Shown here piece by piece: positions 25,331 to 30,763 of a DNA stretch of 30,763 bases. Made by a program: the position numbers and the translations under genes. The stretch comes from DATJCV01 sp963707665 (lineage in GTDB: Bacteria; Pseudomonadota; Gammaproteobacteria; Burkholderiales; Burkholderiaceae_D): positions 1 to 30,763 of the forward strand of contig CAVPQU010000021.1 in the NCBI GenBank assembly GCA_963707665.1, given 5' to 3'. The stretch's first letter is position 1. The number at the start of each line of letters is the position of its first letter. Under the pieces are notes generated by a model. It was not told where the DNA came from. It saw nothing but the letters and a program-made list of their open reading frames with translations, and did no database searches.

Positions 25331-25818
25331 TTAGCGGAGGAGTAGCAAGATTGTCCTGCATGCCGTTGCAAAAGCGGACCGCATATTAACATACGGCTTC
25401 GCGCCGCGAGTGCGAGGGAGCCGGGTCGAAGGGCCGCGCAGATCCAGGTTTGCCGCTGGACGAGCTGGCGCGCGATGGTCGCGGCGCGCACGCGATTGGT
25501 GACTTCCAGACGCTCCAGGATGGAGCTGACGTGGTGCCGCACCGTCCATTCCGAGACATTCAGTTTGCGGGCGATTTCCTTGTTCGCCAGCCCATCGGCC
25601 AATAACAGCAGCACCTCGGCCTGGCGCAGCGTCAAGCCGAGGCTGGCCAGGTCTTCCATGCTCGGCATGCCCTGCGCCGGCAGCTCGATGTTGGGTCCCG
25701 CGCGCCGCTCGGCCCGGCTCAGGCTTTCCACCAGTTCCATTACCGCTGCGCGCTGGTCGAGCGCCGCTTCGATGCGCGATCCGGTTTGTTCGGGCCGCTG
25801 ATCGTTTTTGATCGCCAC
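25331..25818 (-). pseudogene. LuxR-type response regulator remnant (C-terminal HTH)
   Basis: The frame contains a clear LuxR/FixJ helix-turn-helix: GLTLRQAEVLLLLADGLANK, then EIARKLNVSEWTVRHHVSSI and LERLEVTNRVRAA. No intact receiver domain is joined to it; the upstream 150 bases have only scrambled, out-of-frame hints. No stop codon occurs before the tRNA, so the sequenced frame runs on through the tRNA and into the integrase, which cannot be a real protein. The gene has lost its end, its start, or both. It is backbone on the 5' side of the tRNA. Confidence 0.65.
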
Positions 25819-26480
25819 AACCAGTTGACGGCGATGCCGTGCTCTTGCGCCGTCACCATCGTCAGCGCCGGATAGATGCTGTCGGTGGCGGCTTCTTCAT
25901 CATGCACATCCGGCAAGGGGACGTCGACTACCGTCAGACCGCTGGATCAGAGCGACGCCGGCCGCCATGCAATAATCGCGTCCGGCCGTACTGCCCGCAT
26001 AGTCCTTCATGCTGCAACGCAAAGTCGCGGCATTCGGCAAACGCCTGGGGCAAAAAAAAGCCCGCGAACCTTGCGGCTTGCGGGCTAAATCCAATTCTTT
26101 TAGGAGGAAATTGGAGGAGACAGGTGCCACTATATTGCGTTGCATCATCCCTGTCTGCTTTCCTTTTCAAATGACAGATATAGATAATAATGATAATAAG
26201 AAATAGCCACTACACAACCGGTGGAAGCAATCCGGCGTCATTCCATATACACCAGAGGAGAAAGCTCGATTCCGCTTATGAATTAGCGTTATTTTAGACA
26301 TACTCCATATATCTTTAAAACCCGATGAGGGTTTCATAATCCGGTGCAGGAAGCATGCCCACACAGGCCCGTCGCGTTCACCACGCGCCCGCAGGCAGGT
26401 CCAGCCGGAAGCAACGACAGCTATCTCCGGAAGATGGCGCGCCACGGCGCCACGTATTGTTCGGCCGCGGCGCCCGCCGG
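25819..26480. other. Gene-poor stretch with a terminator and AT-rich patch
   Basis: No convincing gene. It holds the minus-strand terminator at 26052-26086, an AT-rich patch at about 26167-26345, and a small AAACCC/GGGTTT hairpin at 26318-26334. Frames on either strand show no motif. Confidence 0.45.
26052..26086 (-). terminator. Rho-independent terminator, minus strand
   Basis: On the minus strand AGCCCGC, a 14-base loop and GCGGGCT are followed by a run of eight T. It could end a transcript coming from the hydrolase gene 395 bases upstream or from an unseen short transcript. Confidence 0.75.
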
Positions 26481-28261
26481 TCAGCGGCGGTTGCGGCGGT
26501 TGGCGCCGTTTCCGATCTCCTGATGGATGCGGCGCATGATTTCTTCGGCGCGCTGCATGTCATTGTAAGGAGCGGCCGCCGCTTTCTCGGCCTTGGACGG
26601 GGACAGCGCCGGTCCATCGCCGGGCAGCGGCTTGCCGGCGCAAGTGGTGGTCCGCGACGGCATTTTCCCGCTGGCGAAATACTCGCCGACCAGCAGGTCG
26701 GCGCAGGTATCGCCATACGGGAACAGGCCATGCGAGTATTCATTCTCGACCATGATCATGCTGGCGTTCGGCAACGCCTCGAAGGCGGTGATGGCTCCTT
26801 CGCTCGGGGTGGCGCCATCGTAGCGGCTTTGCAGCATCAGGATGCCGCCGGCCTTGGCGGCGTTGGCCAGCGCCGGCTTGACGACATTCGGGCCGCCCCA
26901 ATACAGGCAGGGCTGCGCGGTCACGCCGCCGCCGCTGACCGGGTAACGCAGCGCATTCTGATTACCGATGTCGATCCAGAATTGCTCGCCCGGCTGCGAT
27001 GGCGTGTCGTTGCACACGACAGCCCGATAGGTCGCCTCCCCCGGCTGCAGCACGATGCTTTCCGGTTGCGGCTTGACGGGACGGAAGTAGCCCTGCGCCA
27101 GTTCGTGGGCAAACTGGCGCGCCTGCTCGTTGTGCGTCGGTGACGACATGAAGACATGGGTCTCGATGGCGGCATGGATGGCTTCTTCGGTGCCTTGCGG
27201 CTGCGCCTCGAGCAGCTGTTTCAGGCCATGCGCAGCCCCCAGTATCAGCATGGATGCGGGCGCAGCCTCGCTTTTGTTCACGCTGCCGCTGATGTAGGAG
27301 AACATTTTCTCCTTCAGCCCCGGCGGCAGCGTCAGCAGCGCCTGCCGCACTTCCGCCGCCGTGGTGCCGAGATTGAACATCGCCGGATGGCGCGCCGCAT
27401 AAGGCGCCAGGATGTCGTCCACAATGCGCTGCCTCCCCATCTCGGTCAGCAGGGCGGCGTCGTCGAAGGTGCCGGCAAAATTCATGCTGCTGTCGAACAG
27501 CATGCGCCCGACCTTTTCCGGGAACAGGCTGGCGTACCACGCGCCGAGCCAGGTGCCGTACGAATAGCCGATGTAGTTGAGCTTGGCGTCGCCCGCCAGT
27601 TCCCGGACCAGGTCCATGTCGCGCGCGGTTTGCTCGGTATTGATGTACTGCGTCAGCGGATTCTTGCGGCAGGTCTGCGCTTCCAGGCGGGCGTTGTGGA
27701 GTGCGTCCTGCAGGTTTTGTGGACTGCGGTCGGTGGTCAGGTTCCGGACCTCCTTGCCGAATTCGTTGCTGGCGCAGTACAGCCGGGTGCTGGCGCCGAC
27801 GCCGCGCGGAGAAAAGCCGACCAGGTCGTACTGGCTGGACAACTGCTTCAGCGCCGGCCCCTGCGGGCTCTGCGGATTGGCGTCCGCCCACAGCGCGCCG
27901 AACATCGGTGCAAACACCAGACCATCGCCGCCCGGGCCACCGGGATTGAACAGGATCGCGCCGCGGCGTTCGGTTGGCTGTTCGGCGGCGACCTTGATCA
28001 GCACCACTGCCAGCTCGCCCTGACCGGGCTTGGCATAGTCCAGAGGCGCACGCATGGTGGCGCACTGGACGCGCTCGCCCAGCGTCTTGAAGTACGTGAC
28101 CTCGCTCCCAGAATGGTGGGATCGCACGCCTGCCAGGCCAGCTTTTGCTGTTTGAAGGAAGCCAGCGGGTCAACCGCCGGCGTGTCGCCGCCGCAGGCGA
28201 CTAGGGTGGTCGCGATCAACATGGCGCCGCCCAGGCGCCCCGCATGCTGGAGAATTCTCAT
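26481..28261 (-). pseudogene. Alpha/beta hydrolase, TAP-like secreted lipoprotein, one-base frameshift
   Basis: A tripeptidyl-aminopeptidase-like hydrolase, 593 aa after repair. ATG 28261 follows AAAGGA and encodes a lipoprotein signal (MRILQHAGRLGGAMLIATTL, lipobox LVAC, then GG). Near 28106-28109 one base is missing: CDPTILG should run on to SEVTYFKTLGERVQCATMRA. The body has the oxyanion motif NPGGPGGDG and the nucleophile elbow GYSYGTWLGAW. The catalytic Asp is probably in QSRYDGATPSEGA, and the His in ENEYSHGLFPYG. The TAP-like C-terminal domain is complete. It probably cleaves small peptides or esters outside the inner membrane. Outside the island. Another indel in a conserved gene, so sequence error is likely. 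Confidence 0.82.
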
Positions 28262-28468
28262 CGAGTGTTCCTTTGGCTTTGGATTGCAAAAAGGCAATAT
28301 TGTACGAAAACCAAAGGCGCGACGGAATAGCCCGAATGAGCCATGGGCAAAACTGCCCCGGAATCGGCGGGATCACATACTGGTTAGCATGGTGCCAAAT
28401 ATCGGGCGTCTATAGGACAGAGTTTCACCATACTCCTCATTAATTTCAGAGGGCAGGCAACATCCGCC

Positions 28469-28975
28469 CTAGTGATGGAAGTGCAGGCGCAGGACGGCGC
28501 GGCCGTCGCGGCTGCCGCTGGCGACGCGGTCGGCCAGGCGCCGCATCAGCACGTTCGACACCTGGCTCAATGCCGAATCGATGGCCGCATCGTCGGCCTC
28601 GAGCAGATGGCTCTAATCCGGCGCCTGCGCGCTTTCCAGCGTCAGCGGCACGCCGGAATGCAGCAGTTCGATATCCAAGTTGAATTCGTCGAAGGTCCTG
28701 CCGATCGCCAGAATCCGCCACGGCTCAGTCCCGGCGTCGGCGCTGCGGATCGCTTCCGCCGCTTCCAGCGCCGCCAGCGCCGCGCGCTGCACCATTTCGC
28801 GCCGCGCGGCCCAGATCGCGGCTTGGGATTCGACGAAATCGGTGATGCGGCGCACCCCGGCGCCCTGCTCGTCGTCGAGTGCCTGGCTTGCCGATTGCGC
28901 GGTCCCCAGGCGAAACAACAGATTGAGCAGGATGGCGACGAGGCCGGCGATGATGAGGCCGGCGGCATGCCAATG
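28469..28975 (-). pseudogene. C-terminal fragment of an NCS2-type nucleobase permease, with internal stop
   Basis: The minus frame reads a last membrane helix (AAGLIIAGLVAILLNLLF) and then the extended cytoplasmic tail seen in some xanthine/uracil permeases: FVESQAAIWAARREMVQRAA, RTFDEFNLDIELLHSG. An in-frame TAG near 28614 interrupts it, after which the same frame continues SHLLEADDAAIDSALSQ to LRLHFHH and TAG 28469-28471. The other membrane helices are absent upstream, where the sequence changes character near 28970. It is a truncated, nonsense-bearing remnant. The family call is by memory of the tail and is moderately sure. Confidence 0.6.
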
Positions 28976-29221
28976 TTTTCCGCCACCGAACCGGCATTCC
29001 GCCCATGCGATGTACTGCTCGGGTTGATCAGCCCGCTGGCCGGCATCGGCCAGGCGGCAGCGCATCAGGCGGGGCAAATCCTGTTCCATGGCAAACGGTC
29101 GGGCAGCCTGGCTTCGCCGACGCTGACCCGTCATTCGGTGCTGATCAACATGCAGGCGGCGTGCGCCTTGCGTATTTACCCGCCGATGAAGCTGAGGCAG
29201 TTCGCCGAACTGACCGAATGA
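28976..29221 (+). pseudogene. Unidentified coding-like fragment (plus strand)
   Basis: A plus-strand frame ending at TGA 29219-29221 has coding-like codon use. It reads DVLLGLISPLAGIGQAAAHQ, then TRHSVLINMQAACALRIYPP and KLRQFAELTE. I do not recognise the family. It has no start of its own: upstream the frame is simply antisense to the permease tail. It seems to be the 3' end of a gene joined to that fragment. Confidence 0.35.
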
Positions 29222-29846
29222 CGCCACCACGCCATGCGGGACTGAGATGGCCACATACTCCTTATATTTACGCCAAATATTGACGATAAAATATAGAAAT
29301 TTTTCATATACTCCATATAGCTCGGCTCTGTTGTAGTGAACTGTCGAAATTCTTCCTTGCCGCGGCACCCCTCGATGCCGTTCGGTATACAAGGATTTTT
29401 CCCTGTGCCGCCTCCGCGCAGGCGACGGCCTGGTGCCGTTGTCCGGCCACGCCATTGGATTGCCCCTTGCTGGGCGCGTTTGTGATTGCCAGCGCAAATC
29501 GTTGCGCTGGCAGGCAGCAGGCTGCCTGAATTCCCTGCTCCACCCTGCGCGGGAATGACAAAACGGAAGGGTTGAGCGGTATTGCCCTCGGGTGTGGCCA
29601 GGAGATGAGTTCAACCGCCAACTGCGAACGTAGCCGTTCCACCTCTTGGCGTTGACTCAAGGCCGGATCTGCCGAAGCTGGCCGCCCTGCGAGGCCAACC
29701 CGCCTCGCGCGGTGGCTCATCGAAAAATCCCCGGACGGATTCCCCTCGCCTATTTCCTCACCGGACAGTCCGGCTCCACATTTCTCGCCGTCGCTCCTAT
29801 CGGGCCGCTCGCAAGCTGCCGCTGGCGACGCGCGATGACCGGCCGC
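29222..29846. other. Intergenic stretch with AT-rich patch and palindromic repeats
   Basis: An AT-rich patch at about 29250-29325 is followed by GC-rich sequence without a recognisable gene. Inverted repeats lie at 29488-29556. Confidence 0.45.
29488..29556. repeat. REP-like cluster of inverted repeats
   Basis: Three nested palindromes lie in 69 bases: GCCAGCGCAA-ATCG-TTGCGCTGGC (29488-29511, perfect), AGGCAGC-AG-GCTGCCT (29512-29527, perfect) and ATTCCC...GGGAAT (29530-29556). The last resembles the dispersed ATTCCC-type repeats common in proteobacterial genomes. Confidence 0.6.
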
Positions 29847-30380
29847 TCAAGGGCGAACGGTATCGCCCAGCACCACCCCTTCACGGCGCGGATCGGCGCC
29901 GCCTGCGAGGCCGGCGTTGGTGCCGGCTTGACGATGGCGCTCAAGCCGCTCGATTGCGCGGCCAGGTTGACCGAATGGCCCAGCGCCCGCAAACCCGTCA
30001 CCAGCAGATCGGAGTCGCCCGCGCGGCCGGCGGCCGTTGCGCGCAGATCCAGATTCGGATGCTCGCCGCCCACCATCGTCGCCATATTGTTGCCGCCGAA
30101 ATCCACCATCGACACCGCCTGCTGCGCATCCATATTCCAGTCCAGCACGCCGACCAAGGTCTTGGCCACGTACTGGATGATGGCAGCGCCGCCCGGCGAG
30201 CCAGCGGTCATGACGAAATCGCCGCGCGAACCATCGGCATTTTTACGGAACACCAGTGTGGGCGCCATGGAACTGCGCGGCCGCTTGCCGGGCTGCAGCC
30301 GGTTGGCCACCGGTTGGCTGTCGACGGATGGCGCGGCGCTGAAATCGGTCAGCTGGTTGTTGAGCAGAAAGCCCTGGTTT
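29847..30380 (-). pseudogene. ggt: Gamma-glutamyltransferase, C-terminal fragment with frameshift
   Basis: The minus frame starts abruptly at GFLLNNQLTDFS and shows the small-subunit landmarks QPGKRPRSSMAPTLVF, GSPGGAAIIQYVAKTLVGVL and GHSVNLAAQSSGLSAIV. The precursor's large subunit and the autocatalytic threonine are missing because the sequence switches to plant DNA near 30378. Around 29925 one base is missing: the shifted frame reads the true C-terminus GLAGGADPRREGVVLGDTVR and ends at TGA 29847-29849. The enzyme is periplasmic and moves gamma-glutamyl groups from glutathione. Here it is only a fragment. Confidence 0.82.
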
Positions 30381-30763
30381 ATCATATCTGAATATACAAA
30401 TATAGTGAAGTAATGTATTGTTTACAAATTTCACTTCTCTCTCCAATAAGATTGAAGGTCAAGGTAGGAAAAACTTACGGCTACAACTGGTGCCCAGAGA
30501 CTGAGAAGGGTCAAAGCATTTTTATTTCCTACAAAAACACCATCAGCATGGTAGTGGCATTGCTATGGTACTTGGGTAAATAAGATTGTAACTTTTTCCA
30601 TGGAGCAAATTGTTCCCTAAAAAAATGATTTGGAGTAAATGAAACAACTGGTAATGTGATATGTACAGATCGACTAACCCTTCGATACGAAATCATGCCA
30701 GGAATACTGTAAATCATGGAGTTGCACAATTATATTGGTTGGTACAACTAAAGGACGAATCTG
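30381..30763 (-). other. Plant callose synthase (glucan synthase-like) gene fragment: two exons and an intron
   Basis: The sequence turns strikingly AT-rich. On the minus strand, exon A (30763-30679, partial) reads QIRPLVVPTNIIVQLHDLQY and SWHDFVSK. It ends at a GT donor (GTTAGT). A 150-base intron ends TTTTTGTAG at 30529. Exon B (30528-30479, 50 bases) reads NKNALTLLSLWAPVVA and stops at a GTAAGT donor. Joining the phase-1 ends gives SKGNKNALTLLSLWAPVVA. This matches my memory of plant callose synthases of the GSL8/GSL10 kind. Bases 30381-30478 are the next intron. It is eukaryotic DNA joined to bacterial DNA inside ggt. Confidence 0.85.

Noticed and set aside
24772..25818. A 348-aa protein joining a LuxR domain to an integrase
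   Set aside because: The frame passes straight through the tRNA-Leu gene and changes family on either side. It is chance read-through of two broken genes.
27156..28415. A 419-aa plus-strand frame opposite the hydrolase
   Set aside because: Antisense shadow; the minus strand has the GYSYGTW nucleophile elbow and lipoprotein signal.
29304..29720. A 138-aa minus-strand protein
   Set aside because: It is translated from palindromic REP-like sequence and has no domain signature or convincing start.
30529..30729. A 66-aa bacterial protein at the right end
   Set aside because: The frame spans a plant exon end and intron in the wrong phase; splicing-consistent exons explain the sequence better.

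Overview
The window is bacterial DNA for nearly all of its length. Its last ~380 bases are plant nuclear DNA. GC-rich coding, a chemoreceptor ending in DWEEF, a DUF1178 gene, CaiB/citryl-CoA-lyase gene pairs and a liv-type transporter suggest a betaproteobacterium of the Burkholderiales, perhaps near Oxalobacteraceae. That placement is inferred from gene style, not computed.

Layout. (1) 1-494: left flank with the start of a DUF1178 gene. (2) 495-25246: a probable genomic island of ~24.7 kb in the 3' end of a tRNA-Leu(UAA) gene. A 19-bp copy of the tRNA 3' end (GGTGCCCGAGACCGGAATC) lies at 495-513 and again in the tRNA at 25228-25246. A broken integrase sits beside the tRNA with a decayed IS5-type transposase next to it. 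(3) 25320-30380: right flank made mostly of broken or truncated genes (LuxR regulator, TAP-like hydrolase, NCS2 permease C-terminus, gamma-glutamyltransferase C-terminus). (4) ~30380-30763: two exons and an intron of a plant callose synthase gene, so the contig is chimeric or records an unusual junction.

The island reads as one catabolic unit for a phenolic compound. A chemoreceptor (568-2298) could sense it. A LivK-type binding protein (19499-20665) with LivHMGF (13053-16455) could import it. A two-component flavin monooxygenase, HpaB-like plus HpaC-like (21837-23971), beside an AraC regulator could hydroxylate it. An intradiol dioxygenase pair resembling PcaH/PcaG (18083-19401) could open the ring. 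The usual beta-ketoadipate genes (pcaB, C, D, I, J, F) are absent. In their place are an aconitase homologue, two family III CoA-transferases, two citryl-CoA-lyase-like proteins, an enoyl-CoA hydratase homologue, a thioesterase and an acyl-CoA ligase, with an IclR regulator. My hypothesis is a citrate-style lower pathway: the ring-cleavage acid is hydrated to a tertiary alcohol, activated to a CoA ester, and cleaved to acetyl-CoA plus a 2-oxo acid.

Most of the minus-strand catabolic genes overlap at stop/start codons. A 362-bp divergent region at 16456-16817 separates them from the plus-strand ring-cleavage genes. TAGAAT/ATTCTA words there recur in an inverted repeat before the second transferase operon at 6108-6125, and are candidate operators.

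Quality warning: five well-conserved genes (aconitase, livM, livH, TAP-like hydrolase, ggt) each need a single-base correction to read through. With the plant junction, this points to a poorly polished or contaminated assembly, although real decay cannot be excluded.
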